Below, piece by piece: positions 43,350-51,759 of a DNA stretch of 56,367 nt. Numbering within the stretch: the first letter of the stretch is position 1; every line of letters begins with the position of its first letter. The notes under the pieces were generated by a model. The model did not search any database and was not told where the DNA came from. It saw only the letters and a program-made list of their open reading frames with translations. The position numbers and the translations under genes were made by a program. Where the stretch lies: positions 1 through 56,367 of the forward strand of contig NZ_KQ948882.1 of assembly GCF_001514215.1 (NCBI RefSeq), written 5' to 3'. This stretch comes from Streptomyces bungoensis. GTDB lineage: Bacteria; Actinomycetota; Actinomycetes; Streptomycetales; Streptomycetaceae.

Positions 43350-44852
43350 GTGAGCATGACGGCCGCCGCCACCGGCGGATCCGGAACGGGAGCCCCTTCC
43401 GGGTCCGGCACCGGACTCGGCTTCTGCCGGGTCACCATCGTCGCGCCGGACAGTCGCATCGACGTGGCACTGCCCGACGACGTCCCGGTCGCCGACCTCT
43501 ACCCGGAGATCCTCCGGCTGTCCCAGCAGAGCCCCGAGTCGGGCGCCCCGGTCGGCTACCACCTCGTCCGCACCGACGGCACCGTGCTGGACAGTTCCCG
43601 CTCGTTCGCCGCCCAGCACATCCTCGACGGCGAACTGCTCACCCTGCGGCCCTTCGCGGAGTCCCTGCCACCGGCCGTCTTCGACGACGTCGCCGAGGCC
43701 GTCGCGACCGCCGTCACCAGGCAGCACACGCTGTGGAGCGGCGACCTCACCCGGGCCGCGGGCCTCGTCGGCGGCGGAGTGCTGCCGGCTCTCCTCGCCT
43801 TCGTCGCCTGGACCGCCGATCCGCGCCACGACATGCACGGCCTGGCCGGCGTCCTCGCCGCCGTCACCGGCATCCTGCTGGTCGTCCTGTCCGCGATCCG
43901 GGCCCGCGTCTACGACGACCGCGCCTCGGCCGTCGCCCTCGGTCTCGGCGCCCTGCCCGGCGTGGGCGTCGCGGGCAGCGGGCTGCTGCCGCTGACCGCC
44001 GGCGAGGGCATCGGCAGGCTGCAGTTCCTGCTGGCCTGCGCGGCCGTCCTCGTCGCGGCACTGGTCCTCGCCCTGTGCTCCCCGCACGGTGACGGCCCGT
44101 TCGTCGCCTTCGTGTTCGCCTCGGCCGTCGCCCTGGTCGTCGTCTTCGTCGCGACCCTGGTGCACTGGACCCCCACCGAGATGGCCGGCCTGTGCGCCCC
44201 GATCGCCGTCGGCGGGCTCGCCTTCCTGCCGGGCATGTCGATGCGGTTCGCCCGGCTGCCGATCGGCTTCGAGTCCCCGAGCAACGCGCCGCGTTCCGCC
44301 TACGGCACCGAGGCCGCGCCGGAGCCCGTGGACATCGAGCGCATCGAGGCCCAGGCCCGGCGCGGGCACGAACTCCTCGTCGGCCTCGTCGGCGGCTGCG
44401 CGCTCCTGGCGGTCGGCGCCGCGGCCGTGCTCGGGTTCTCCGACGACGTCTGGGCCCAGCTGCTCGCCCTCGCCACCGGCGTGGGCATGCTGATGCGGGC
44501 CGGCCTGTTCCGCTACACCGCCCAGGTGGCCTCCGTCCTGGCGGCGGGCCTCGGCGCGCTGGTCCTGCTGGGTCTCGGCCTCGCGCTCAACCCGCCGCAG
44601 TCGGTGATGCGCGCGGCGCTGGCCGGCGACCGCACCGACCTGGACATCCGCACCGTCTGGCTGATCGCGGTCATCGCCGCGGCCACCGCCCTGGTCACGA
44701 CCCTGGGCCTGATCCTGTCGCGCGGGGGCCTGACCCCGTTCTGGGGCCGCTTCCTGGAGATCTCCGAGGGCTTCGTCCTGCTGACGCTGATCCCCCTGAC
44801 CCTGGCCGTCTTCGACGTGTACGCGACGGCCCGAGCGATGACCAGCAAGTAG
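43350..44852 (+). CDS. eccD: Type VII secretion channel protein EccD
   Basis: The 500-aa membrane protein has a ubiquitin-like (YukD-type) N-terminal domain (about 20-105: FCRVTIVAPDSRIDVALPDDVPVADLYPEIL, then LDGELLTLRPF), then about eleven hydrophobic segments from residue 130 to the end, as in EccD, the membrane-embedded subunit of ESX systems. A cytoplasmic loop (PVDIERIEAQARRGHELLVG) splits the helices. GTG at 43350 has GAGGGGG about 8 bp upstream; an in-frame ATG follows at 43356. The 295-bp gap between eccC and eccD must hold divergent promoters. Confidence 0.95.
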   Translation: MSMTAAATGGSGTGAPSGSGTGLGFCRVTIVAPDSRIDVALPDDVPVADLYPEILRLSQQSPESGAPVGYHLVRTDGTVLDSSRSFAAQHILDGELLTLRPFAESLPPAVFDDVAEAVATAVTRQHTLWSGDLTRAAGLVGGGVLPALLAFVAWTADPRHDMHGLAGVLAAVTGILLVVLSAIRARVYDDRASAVALGLGALPGVGVAGSGLLPLTAGEGIGRLQFLLACAAVLVAALVLALCSPHGDGPFVAFVFASAVALVVVFVATLVHWTPTEMAGLCAPIAVGGLAFLPGMSMRFARLPIGFESPSNAPRSAYGTEAAPEPVDIERIEAQARRGHELLVGLVGGCALLAVGAAAVLGFSDDVWAQLLALATGVGMLMRAGLFRYTAQVASVLAAGLGALVLLGLGLALNPPQSVMRAALAGDRTDLDIRTVWLIAVIAAATALVTTLGLILSRGGLTPFWGRFLEISEGFVLLTLIPLTLAVFDVYATARAMTSK

Positions 44853-44893
44853 CCGGGGCCGTCCGGCGGGAGCCGGAGCACTCCGCGAGGGGG

Positions 44894-44943
44894 AGGGGTG
44901 GGAGCCGGGGGAGCCGCACGGAGGCAGCCCGCTCCCACTCCCC
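44894..44943. terminator. Terminator between eccD and the DUF397 gene
   Basis: An inverted repeat (44894-44905 with 44931-44943, one bulge) of about 11-12 bp with a 25-nt loop lies between the convergent genes at the right border of the ESX locus. It overlaps the eccD-distal gap only. Confidence 0.5.
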
Positions 44944-44944
44944 G

Positions 44945-45241
44945 TCACTCCGCCGCCGACCCCCCGTTGTGCGGCATCGGCGTCAGGTCGAACTCCCCGT
45001 CCCGGGCGCCCAGGACGAAGGCCCGCCACTCCGCCTCCGTGTAGCGCAGCACGGTGTCCGGGTCGAGGGAGGAGCGCATCGCCACCGCCCCGCCCGGTAG
45101 GTAGGCGATCTCGACCCGCTCCTCGTGCTCCTCCGTGCCCGGCGCGCAGTGCCACTCCACGCCCGAGATGTCGAGCGCGTACAGCTCGTCCCGCTCCCGC
45201 TCCTTGCGCGCCCTGAGTTCCCTGTCATCGGCCTCGGTCAT
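44945..45241 (-). CDS. DUF397 domain protein
   Basis: The 98-aa protein resembles the small DUF397 proteins abundant in Streptomyces: EWHCAPGTEEHEERVEIAYLPGGAVAMRSSLDPDTVLRYTEAEWRAFVLGARDGEFDL. They often neighbour XRE regulators with a helical partner, but no such gene lies here. I choose ATG at 45241 (MTEADDRELRARK), with GGAAGGA about 10 bp upstream, over a longer frame from 45286. The first ~25 residues are highly charged. The role is unknown. Confidence 0.82.
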   Translation of the reverse strand: MTEADDRELRARKERERDELYALDISGVEWHCAPGTEEHEERVEIAYLPGGAVAMRSSLDPDTVLRYTEAEWRAFVLGARDGEFDLTPMPHNGGSAAE

Positions 45242-45579
45242 CGCGGCTGTGGTCCTTCCCTGTCGGCCGGCGATCTGCGCAGTCACCCTACTGGCCGGGG
45301 TTGTCGCTGGTCAGCGGTTTGCCCACACGGGGCGGTGACGAAGCGCGATGCCGCCGTCACAGGGCCGCAACGGCAAACGACGAGGCCTGGTGAGGGGCGT
45401 CCGGCGACCCTGGTACTCTGAGTGACGGCCGTTTGTGTACGCACCCCCGGAGCCCCCGCAGGTAGCACTGCGCGCCCTGGAGGCCGCGCCCAGCGGATCC
45501 CGCCTTCCGAGTAAAGGAAGCTCTCCCGAGACGCAGACCGGGGGCACTCGGCGGCAATCACAGACTATGAGGAGTACGC
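45242..45579. other. Intergenic region with rpsO leader
   Basis: This 338-bp gap separates the DUF397 gene from divergent rpsO. TACTCT at 45414-45419 could be a -10 box for an rpsO promoter, though no good -35 is seen 17-18 bp upstream. The following ~160 bp would be a long untranslated leader, which S15 genes often use for autogenous control; I could not make out a clear conserved pseudoknot. Confidence 0.35.
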
Positions 45580-45870
45580 GTGTCGCTCGACGCCGCTACG
45601 AAGAAGCAGATCATCGGCGAGTTCGGTACCAAGGAGGGTGACACCGGCTCCCCCGAGGTCCAGGTCGCTCTGCTCTCCCGTCGGATCTCCGACCTGACGG
45701 AGCACCTCAAGACCCACAAGCACGACCACCACTCCCGCCGTGGTCTGCTGATCCTGGTCGGCCAGCGCCGCCGGCTGCTGCAGTACCTGGCGAAGAAGGA
45801 CATCCAGCGTTTCCGTGCGCTGGTCGACCGCCTCGGCATCCGCCGCGGTGCGGCCGGCGGTGCCAAGTAA
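45580..45870 (+). CDS. rpsO: 30S ribosomal protein S15
   Basis: The 96-aa protein is S15 over its whole length: MSLDAATKKQIIGEFGTKEGDTGSPEVQVALLSRRISDLTEHLKTHKHDHHSRRGLLILVGQRRRLLQYL. It binds 16S rRNA early in 30S assembly. GTG at 45580 has GAGGAG about 7 bp upstream. It precedes pnp, as in many bacteria, where the mRNA is processed between the two genes. Confidence 0.98.
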   Translation: MSLDAATKKQIIGEFGTKEGDTGSPEVQVALLSRRISDLTEHLKTHKHDHHSRRGLLILVGQRRRLLQYLAKKDIQRFRALVDRLGIRRGAAGGAK

Positions 45871-45881
45871 GACGCCGTGAG

Positions 45882-45917
45882 GGGAGCGGTTCCCGGTAGG
45901 ACTCGGGGACCGCTCCC
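45882..45917 (+). terminator. rpsO-pnp intergenic hairpin
   Basis: A 14-bp stem (45882-45895 with 45904-45917, one G-U pair) with an 8-nt loop, then TTT, 11 bp after rpsO. It can act as a partial terminator or RNase III site; Streptomyces rpsO-pnp transcripts are known to be processed in this gap (established, but the exact site is not readable here). Confidence 0.7.
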
Positions 45918-45961
45918 TTTGCCGTACGTACGGAAACGTGCGGAGTGTCACACACGCTTTG

Positions 45962-45976
45962 TAGTGTGGTAGCACA
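45962..45976 (+). promoter_or_regulatory. Candidate pnp promoter region with a small palindrome
   Basis: After the rpsO hairpin, TAGTGT at 45962 is a possible -10 box. A palindrome with arms TGTG (45965-45968) and CACA (45973-45976) overlaps it. The region 45871-46176 has no gene. A separate pnp promoter is expected here from what is known of S. coelicolor pnp, but the exact elements are not certain. Confidence 0.3.
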
Positions 45977-46032
45977 ACGCAGTACGCACGACACAGCACG
46001 ACACAGAACGAGGAGAAGCGCACCTCGCCGCC

Positions 46033-46095
46033 GCCGGTCCTCGGTAGTGGCCCCCGGGGGGAAGCGAGCCCCGGGTGCTTCGATCGAAGACCGGC
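46033..46095 (+). promoter_or_regulatory. Long nested hairpin in the pnp leader
   Basis: An outer stem (46033-46039 with 46089-46095, 7 bp) encloses an inner stem (46053-46059 with 46069-46075, 7 bp). It lies 82 bp before the pnp start. A leader stem cut by RNase III and then by PNPase controls pnp in other bacteria; a similar role here is inference. Confidence 0.4.
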
Positions 46096-46176
46096 CCGCA
46101 CCAGACGGCGCGCTTCTCCGCCACCGTCCCCCTGCCACACGGGCAGCCGAGGGACGAGGACGAGGAGAAAACGCTA

Positions 46177-48399
46177 GTGGAGAACGAGACCCACTACGCC
46201 GAGGCCGTTATCGACAACGGCGCCTTCGGCACCCGCACCATCCGTTTCGAGACGGGCCGCCTGGCCAAGCAGGCCGCCGGCTCCGCCGTGGCGTACCTGG
46301 ACGACGACACCATGGTGCTGTCGGCCACCACCGCCTCCAAGAACCCCAAGGACCAGCTCGACTTCTTCCCGCTGACGGTGGACGTCGAGGAGCGGATGTA
46401 CGCCGCCGGCAAGATCCCCGGCAGCTTCTTCCGCCGTGAGGGCCGGCCGAGCGAGGACGCGATCCTCACCTGCCGCCTCATCGACCGTCCGCTGCGCCCG
46501 TCCTTCAAGAAGGGCCTGCGCAACGAGATCCAGGTCGTCTGCACCGTCATGGCGCTCAACCCCGACCACCTGTACGACGTCGTGGCGATCAACGCCGCGT
46601 CCGCGTCCACGCAGCTGGCCGGCCTGCCCTTCTCCGGCCCGATCGGCGGCGTCCGCGTCGCCCTGATCCGCGGTCAGTGGGTCGCGTTCCCGACGCACAC
46701 CGAGCTCGAGGACGCCGTCTTCGACATGGTGGTCGCCGGCCGCGTCCTGGAGGACGGCGACGTCGCGATCATGATGGTCGAGGCCGAGGCCACCGAGAAG
46801 ACGATCAAGCTCGTCGAGGGCGGCGCCGAGGCGCCGACCGAGGAGATCGTCGCCGCCGGCCTGGAGGCCGCCAAGCCCTTCATCAAGGTCCTGTGCCGCG
46901 CCCAGGCCGACCTCGCCGCGAAGGCCGCCAAGCCCACCGGCGAGTTCCCGATCTTCCTGGACCACCAGGACGACGTCCTCGAGGCCCTGGCCGCCGCCGT
47001 GCGGCCCGAGCTCGCGCAGGCGCTCACCATCGCCGGCAAGCAGGAGCGCGAGGCCGAGCTGGACCGCGTGAAGGCGCTCGCCGCCGAGAAGCTCCTGCCG
47101 GAGTTCGAGGGCCGCGAGAAGGAGATCTCCGCCGCGTACCGCTCGCTGACCAAGACCCTGGTCCGCGAGCGCGTCATCAAGGAGAAGAAGCGCATCGACG
47201 GCCGCGGTGTCACCGACATCCGCACCCTGGCCGCCGAGGTCGAGGCCATCCCGCGGGTGCACGGCTCCGCGCTGTTCGAGCGTGGCGAGACCCAGATCCT
47301 GGGCGTCACCACCCTCAACATGCTCCGCATGGAGCAGCAGCTGGACACCCTCTCCCCGGTGACCCGCAAGCGCTACATGCACAACTACAACTTCCCGCCG
47401 TACTCCACCGGCGAGACCGGCCGCGTCGGCTCCCCCAAGCGCCGCGAGATCGGCCACGGCGCCCTCGCCGAGCGCGCGCTCGTGCCGGTGCTGCCCGCGC
47501 GCGAGGAGTTCCCCTACGCGATCCGCCAGGTGTCCGAGGCCCTCGGCTCCAACGGCTCGACGTCCATGGGCTCGGTCTGCGCCTCCACCATGTCGCTGCT
47601 GAACGCCGGTGTGCCGCTCAAGGCCCCGGTCGCCGGTATCGCCATGGGCCTGATCTCCCAGGAGATCGACGGTGAGACGCACTACGTCACCCTCACCGAC
47701 ATCCTCGGTGCGGAGGACGCCTTCGGCGACATGGACTTCAAGGTCGCCGGCACCAAGGAGTTCGTGACCGCCCTCCAGCTCGACACCAAGCTGGACGGCA
47801 TCCCGGCCTCCGTCCTGGCCGCGGCCCTCAAGCAGGCCCGCGACGCGCGTCTCCACATCCTCGACGTGATGATGGAGGCCATCGACCGGCCCGACGAGAT
47901 GTCCCCGAACGCCCCGCGGATCATCACCGTCAAGATCCCGGTCGACAAGATCGGTGAGGTCATCGGCCCCAAGGGCAAGATGATCAACCAGATCCAGGAG
48001 GACACCGGCGCCGAGATCACCATCGAGGACGACGGCACGATCTACATCGGTGCCGCCGACGGCCCCTCCGCCGAGGCCGCCCGCGCCACGATCAACGGCA
48101 TCGCCAACCCGACGATGCCCGAGGTCGGCGAGCGCTACCTGGGTACGGTCGTGAAGACGACCACCTTCGGCGCGTTCGTCTCCCTGCTGCCCGGCAAGGA
48201 CGGTCTGCTGCACATCTCGCAGATCCGCAAGCTCGCCGGCGGCAAGCGCGTGGAGAACGTCGAGGACGTGCTCGGCGTGGGCCACAAGGTCCAGGTCGAG
48301 ATCGCCGAGATCGACTCCCGCGGCAAGCTCTCCCTCATCCCGGTGATCGAGGGCGAGGAAGGCTCCACCGACGAGACGAAGGACGACGCCGAGCAGTGA
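46177..48399 (+). CDS. pnp: Polyribonucleotide nucleotidyltransferase (PNPase)
   Basis: The 740-aa enzyme degrades RNA 3'-5' by phosphorolysis and, in Streptomyces, also makes RNA tails. Two RNase PH-like cores are visible (KQAAGSAVAYLDDDTMVLSATT and FERGETQILGVTTLNMLRMEQQL with the SFPPYSTGETGR-like NFPPYSTGETGRVG), an alpha-helical region between them, then KH (IPVDKIGEVIGPKGKMINQIQEDTG) and S1 (RYLGTVVKTTTFGAFVSLLPGKDGLLHISQI) domains. Length is typical. GTG at 46177 has GAGGAG about 9 bp upstream. Its stop overlaps the start of the M16 protease gene (GTGA), so they are coupled. Confidence 0.98.
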   Translation: MENETHYAEAVIDNGAFGTRTIRFETGRLAKQAAGSAVAYLDDDTMVLSATTASKNPKDQLDFFPLTVDVEERMYAAGKIPGSFFRREGRPSEDAILTCRLIDRPLRPSFKKGLRNEIQVVCTVMALNPDHLYDVVAINAASASTQLAGLPFSGPIGGVRVALIRGQWVAFPTHTELEDAVFDMVVAGRVLEDGDVAIMMVEAEATEKTIKLVEGGAEAPTEEIVAAGLEAAKPFIKVLCRAQADLAAKAAKPTGEFPIFLDHQDDVLEALAAAVRPELAQALTIAGKQEREAELDRVKALAAEKLLPEFEGREKEISAAYRSLTKTLVRERVIKEKKRIDGRGVTDIRTLAAEVEAIPRVHGSALFERGETQILGVTTLNMLRMEQQLDTLSPVTRKRYMHNYNFPPYSTGETGRVGSPKRREIGHGALAERALVPVLPAREEFPYAIRQVSEALGSNGSTSMGSVCASTMSLLNAGVPLKAPVAGIAMGLISQEIDGETHYVTLTDILGAEDAFGDMDFKVAGTKEFVTALQLDTKLDGIPASVLAAALKQARDARLHILDVMMEAIDRPDEMSPNAPRIITVKIPVDKIGEVIGPKGKMINQIQEDTGAEITIEDDGTIYIGAADGPSAEAARATINGIANPTMPEVGERYLGTVVKTTTFGAFVSLLPGKDGLLHISQIRKLAGGKRVENVEDVLGVGHKVQVEIAEIDSRGKLSLIPVIEGEEGSTDETKDDAEQ

Positions 48400-49775
48400 C
48401 GTCCCGTGGCTCCGAGGCGACGGCCCGCACCTCTTCGGAGGCGCGGGCCGTCGCCCGTACCCAAACCCTCATCAAGGGCCAGAACGGCATCGGCACGGTC
48501 CGTAAGACCACCCTCCCGGGAGGCCTGCGCGTCGTCACCGAGACCCTGCCCTCGGTGCGCTCGGCGACCTTCGGCATCTGGGCCCACGTCGGCTCGCGCG
48601 ACGAGACCCGGGCCCTGAACGGCGCCACGCACTACCTGGAGCACCTGCTCTTCAAGGGCACGCGGCAGCGGAGCGCCCTGGACATCTCCGCCGCCATCGA
48701 CGCGGTGGGCGGCGAGATGAACGCGTTCACGGCGAAGGAGTACACGTGCTACTACGCGCGCGTGCTCGACACCGACCTGCCGCTCGCCATCGACGTGGTC
48801 TGCGACATGCTGACCGGCTCCCTGATCCTCGAGGAGGACGTCGACGTCGAGCGGGGCGCGATCCTCGAGGAGATCGCGATGACCGAGGACGACCCGGGCG
48901 ACTGCGTGCACGACCTGTTCGCGCACACCATGTTCGGCGACACCGCCCTCGGCCGCCCGGTCCTCGGCACGGTCGACACGGTCAACGCCCTCACCGCCGA
49001 CCGCATCCGCCGCTTCTACAGGAAGCACTACGACCCGACCCACCTCGTGGTCGCCTGCGCCGGCAACATCGACCACAACAAGGTCGTACGGCAGGTCCGC
49101 GCCGCCTTCGAGAAGGCGGGCGCCCTCGACGGCGCCGGCACCGCGCCCATCGGGCCCCGCGAGGGCAGCCGGGCGATCCGCACGGCCGGGAAGGTCGAGC
49201 TGCTGGCCCGCAAGACCGAGCAGGCGCACGTCGTCCTCGGCCTGCCGGGCCTCGCCCGCACGGACGACCGCCGCTGGGCCATGGGCGTCCTCAACACCGC
49301 CCTCGGCGGCGGCATGTCCTCCCGCCTCTTCCAGGAGGTCCGGGAGAAGCGCGGCCTCGCCTACAGCGTCTACTCGTACACCTCCGGCTTCGCCGACTGC
49401 GGCCTGTTCGGGGTGTACGCCGGCTGCCGGCCGAGCCAGGTGCACGACGTGCTCAGGATCTGCCGGGACGAACTCGACCAGGTCGCCGCCGACGGCCTGT
49501 CCGACGACGAGATCGGCCGCGCCATCGGCCAGCTCCAGGGCTCCACCGTCCTGGGCCTGGAGGACACCGGCGCGCTGATGAACCGTATCGGCAAGAGCGA
49601 GCTGTGCTGGGGCGAGCAGATGTCCGTCGACGACATGCTGGCCCGGATAGCGGCGGTCACCCCGGACGAGGTCCGGTCGGTCGCCCGCGACATCCTGGGA
49701 CAGCGCCCGTCGCTGTCGGTCATCGGCCCGCTGAAGGACAAGCAGGCCGCGCGGCTGCACGACGCCGTCGCCTGA
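48396..49775 (+). CDS. M16 family zinc metallopeptidase (processing-peptidase-like)
   Basis: The 459-aa protein is an M16 peptidase with the inverted zinc motif His79-Tyr-Leu-Glu82-His83 in NGATHYLEHLLFKGT and the downstream glutamate region VERGAILEEIAMTEDDPGD. The C-terminal inactive-type half has GGGMSSRLFQEVREKRGLAYSVYSY. Such proteins degrade or process peptides, and in bacteria lie next to pnp and dapB as here. The GTG start at 48396 overlaps the pnp stop by 4 bp; the first 30 residues are poorly conserved-looking. No signal peptide. Confidence 0.93.
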   Translation: MTSRGSEATARTSSEARAVARTQTLIKGQNGIGTVRKTTLPGGLRVVTETLPSVRSATFGIWAHVGSRDETRALNGATHYLEHLLFKGTRQRSALDISAAIDAVGGEMNAFTAKEYTCYYARVLDTDLPLAIDVVCDMLTGSLILEEDVDVERGAILEEIAMTEDDPGDCVHDLFAHTMFGDTALGRPVLGTVDTVNALTADRIRRFYRKHYDPTHLVVACAGNIDHNKVVRQVRAAFEKAGALDGAGTAPIGPREGSRAIRTAGKVELLARKTEQAHVVLGLPGLARTDDRRWAMGVLNTALGGGMSSRLFQEVREKRGLAYSVYSYTSGFADCGLFGVYAGCRPSQVHDVLRICRDELDQVAADGLSDDEIGRAIGQLQGSTVLGLEDTGALMNRIGKSELCWGEQMSVDDMLARIAAVTPDEVRSVARDILGQRPSLSVIGPLKDKQAARLHDAVA

Positions 49776-49799
49776 TCCCCTCCCGTAAGGAAGCAAGAG

Positions 49800-50552
49800 A
49801 TGAGCAAGCTGCGCGTGGCGGTCCTCGGTGCCGGGGGCCGCATCGGGTCCGAGGCGGTACGGGCGGTCGAGGCCGCCGAGGACATGGAGCTGGTGGCCGC
49901 CCTCGGCCGGGGCGACAAGCTGGAGACGCTGGCGGAGACCGGGGCCGAGGTCGCCGTCGAGCTGACCACCCCGGCCTCCGTCATGGGCAACCTCGACTTC
50001 TGCGTGCGCCACGGCATCCACGCCGTCGTCGGCACGACCGGCTGGACCGACGACCGCCTCGCGCAGCTGAAGGGCTGGCTCGCCCAGTCCCCGCAGACCG
50101 GTGTGCTCATCGCGCCGAACTTCTCCATCGGCGCCGTGCTGACCATGAAGTTCGCGCAGATCGCCGCCCCGTACTTCGAGTCGGTCGAGGTCGTCGAGCT
50201 GCACCACCCGAACAAGGTGGACGCCCCCAGCGGCACGGCCACCCGCACCGCCCAGCTCATCGCCGAGGCCCGCCGCGCCGCCGGTACGGCCCCGGCGCCG
50301 GACGCCACCGTCACGGCCCTGGGGGGAGCCCGCGGCGCGAACGTCGACGGCGTCCCCGTGCACGCCGTCCGGCTGCGCGGCCTGCTGGCCCACCAGGAGG
50401 TGCTGCTCGGCGCCGAGGGCGAGACCCTCACCATCCGCCACGACTCCCTGCACCACAGCAGCTTCATGCCGGGCATCCTGCTCGGCGCCCGCCGCGTGGT
50501 GTCGACTCCGGGCCTCACCTTCGGCCTGGAGCACTTCCTGGACCTGAGCTGA
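49800..50552 (+). CDS. dapB: 4-hydroxy-tetrahydrodipicolinate reductase
   Basis: The 250-aa enzyme reduces tetrahydrodipicolinate precursor in the diaminopimelate/lysine pathway, after DapA, which is encoded 2.6 kb downstream. The NAD(P)-binding loop is RVAVLGAGGRIGSEAV (about 5-20); the substrate/catalytic block is ELHHPNKVDAPSGTATRTA (about 138-156); AVVGTTGW is also typical. ATG at 49800 has a TAAGGAAGCAAGAG site, and the gap after the M16 gene is 24 bp. The next gene starts 13 bp after its stop, so the pnp-M16-dapB unit extends through it. Confidence 0.97.
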   Translation: MSKLRVAVLGAGGRIGSEAVRAVEAAEDMELVAALGRGDKLETLAETGAEVAVELTTPASVMGNLDFCVRHGIHAVVGTTGWTDDRLAQLKGWLAQSPQTGVLIAPNFSIGAVLTMKFAQIAAPYFESVEVVELHHPNKVDAPSGTATRTAQLIAEARRAAGTAPAPDATVTALGGARGANVDGVPVHAVRLRGLLAHQEVLLGAEGETLTIRHDSLHHSSFMPGILLGARRVVSTPGLTFGLEHFLDLS

Positions 50553-50565
50553 GACACCCCTCCCG

Positions 50566-51018
50566 ATGCGCGCGAAGATCTCCTACCTCGTCACGGCCGC
50601 CGTCCTCGTCTTCTACTTCGTCCTGGTCGGCAGCCGCGGCGTCATGCTCATCCAGGCCGGCACCCTCCTCACCGTCACCTTCGGCGTGGCGGTGCTGATC
50701 CTGCCGGTCATCGGCCTGTGGTTCCTGTGGAAGAACACCCAGTTCGTCCGCCGCGCCAACCAGCTCGCCGCCGAACTCGACGCCGAGGGCGGCCTGCCCG
50801 TCGACGAGCTGAAGCGGCTGCCCAGCGGCCGCGTCGACCGCGACTCGGCCGACGAGGTGTTCGCCAGGCGGCGAGCCGAGACGGAGGCCGCGCCGGACGA
50901 CTGGCGCAGCTGGTTCCGGCTGGCCGTCGCCTACCACGACGCCCGCGACACCCCGCGCGCCCGCAAGGCCATGCAGCGCGCCATCGCCCTGCACGACGGC
51001 AGGCCCGTCCGGACCTGA
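50566..51018 (+). CDS. Small membrane protein with a TPR-like C-terminus
   Basis: The 150-aa protein has two hydrophobic segments (about 6-27, YLVTAAVLVFYFVLVGSRGVML, and about 33-54, TLLTVTFGVAVLILPVIGLWFL), then a cytoplasmic part with one TPR-like helix pair (DDWRSWFRLAVAYHDARDTPRARKAMQRAIAL). It is probably the last gene of the dapB unit; a perfect 19-bp hairpin follows. The function is unknown; it may be a small adapter at the membrane (inference). Confidence 0.82.
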   Translation: MRAKISYLVTAAVLVFYFVLVGSRGVMLIQAGTLLTVTFGVAVLILPVIGLWFLWKNTQFVRRANQLAAELDAEGGLPVDELKRLPSGRVDRDSADEVFARRRAETEAAPDDWRSWFRLAVAYHDARDTPRARKAMQRAIALHDGRPVRT

Positions 51019-51053
51019 GCCGGCCGGACCGGGCCGTACCGTCCGGACCGAGC

Positions 51054-51107
51054 CGTACGCCGAAGGGGCCGGCCCGCACTCCCGCGGACCGGCCCCTTCG
51101 GCGTACG
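51054..51107. terminator. Very long perfect bidirectional terminator
   Basis: A perfect 19-bp stem (51054-51072 with 51089-51107) with a 16-nt loop lies between convergent genes. It ends 7 bp before the stop of the PH-like gene. Confidence 0.85.
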
Positions 51108-51114
51108 GCGGCGG

Positions 51115-51669
51115 TCAGCCGCGCCGGTACTCCGCCGCCCAGGCCTCCACCGTGTCCGCCGCCCGGTCGAAGGCCATGGGACGGTTCAGGAAGTCCAGGC
51201 CGTGCGTGGTCAGCAGCGGCGGGGTGTCCGCCGGAGCCCGGTCCGTGCGCACCAGCCGCAGCGCCTGCCCCTGCACCGTGCGCGGCCACCCCAGCCAGCG
51301 GACCGGCTGCTGCGCGGTGCGCACCTCGGCCACCCGCTGCCAGGGCACCGTGCGCGTCAGCAGGAAGCCCACCTGGCGCAGCCCGCGCGCGCTCACCCAC
51401 ACGCCCATGCGCAGCATCCGCAGCGCCCCCGCGATGACCGCCAGGGCCACGGCGAGCACCACGACGGCGGAGTCCGGCGAGCCGGTCAGGGCGATGAGGA
51501 CCGTACCGAACAGCACGAACGAGGCCAGCAGCAGCGCGAGGGCGGCACCGCCCACCCGCCACGGCCCGGGCCGGTAGGGACGCCGCCAGCGGTCCCGGTC
51601 GTCGTACGGAAGAGGGCTCTCGGATGCCGTCCCGGCGCTGCGGTCGGCCGTCAGGAAGGGCAGGGGCAC
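51115..51669 (-). CDS. PH-like domain membrane protein
   Basis: The 184-aa protein has a charged N-terminus (DDRDRWRRPYRPGPWRV), two membrane segments (about 40-62, GGAALALLLASFVLFGTVLIALTG, and about 66-85), then a bacterial PH-like domain of the short PF10756 kind (VWVSARGLRQVGFLLTRTVPWQRVAEVRTAQQPVRWLGWPRTVQGQALRLV). Length and order suit that family. GTG at 51669 has GAGG about 11 bp upstream. Ligand and role are unknown. It is convergent with the preceding gene and shares its terminator. Confidence 0.82.
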   Translation of the reverse strand: MPLPFLTADRSAGTASESPLPYDDRDRWRRPYRPGPWRVGGAALALLLASFVLFGTVLIALTGSPDSAVVVLAVALAVIAGALRMLRMGVWVSARGLRQVGFLLTRTVPWQRVAEVRTAQQPVRWLGWPRTVQGQALRLVRTDRAPADTPPLLTTHGLDFLNRPMAFDRAADTVEAWAAEYRRG

Positions 51670-51759
51670 GGCTGGTCCTCACTCAATCCTTGCGCGGGCT
51701 GTGCCCGGTGAGGCTATCCGGCCGTGTTCGAGCCCACCACCCGTGGGAGTCCGGAAGGG

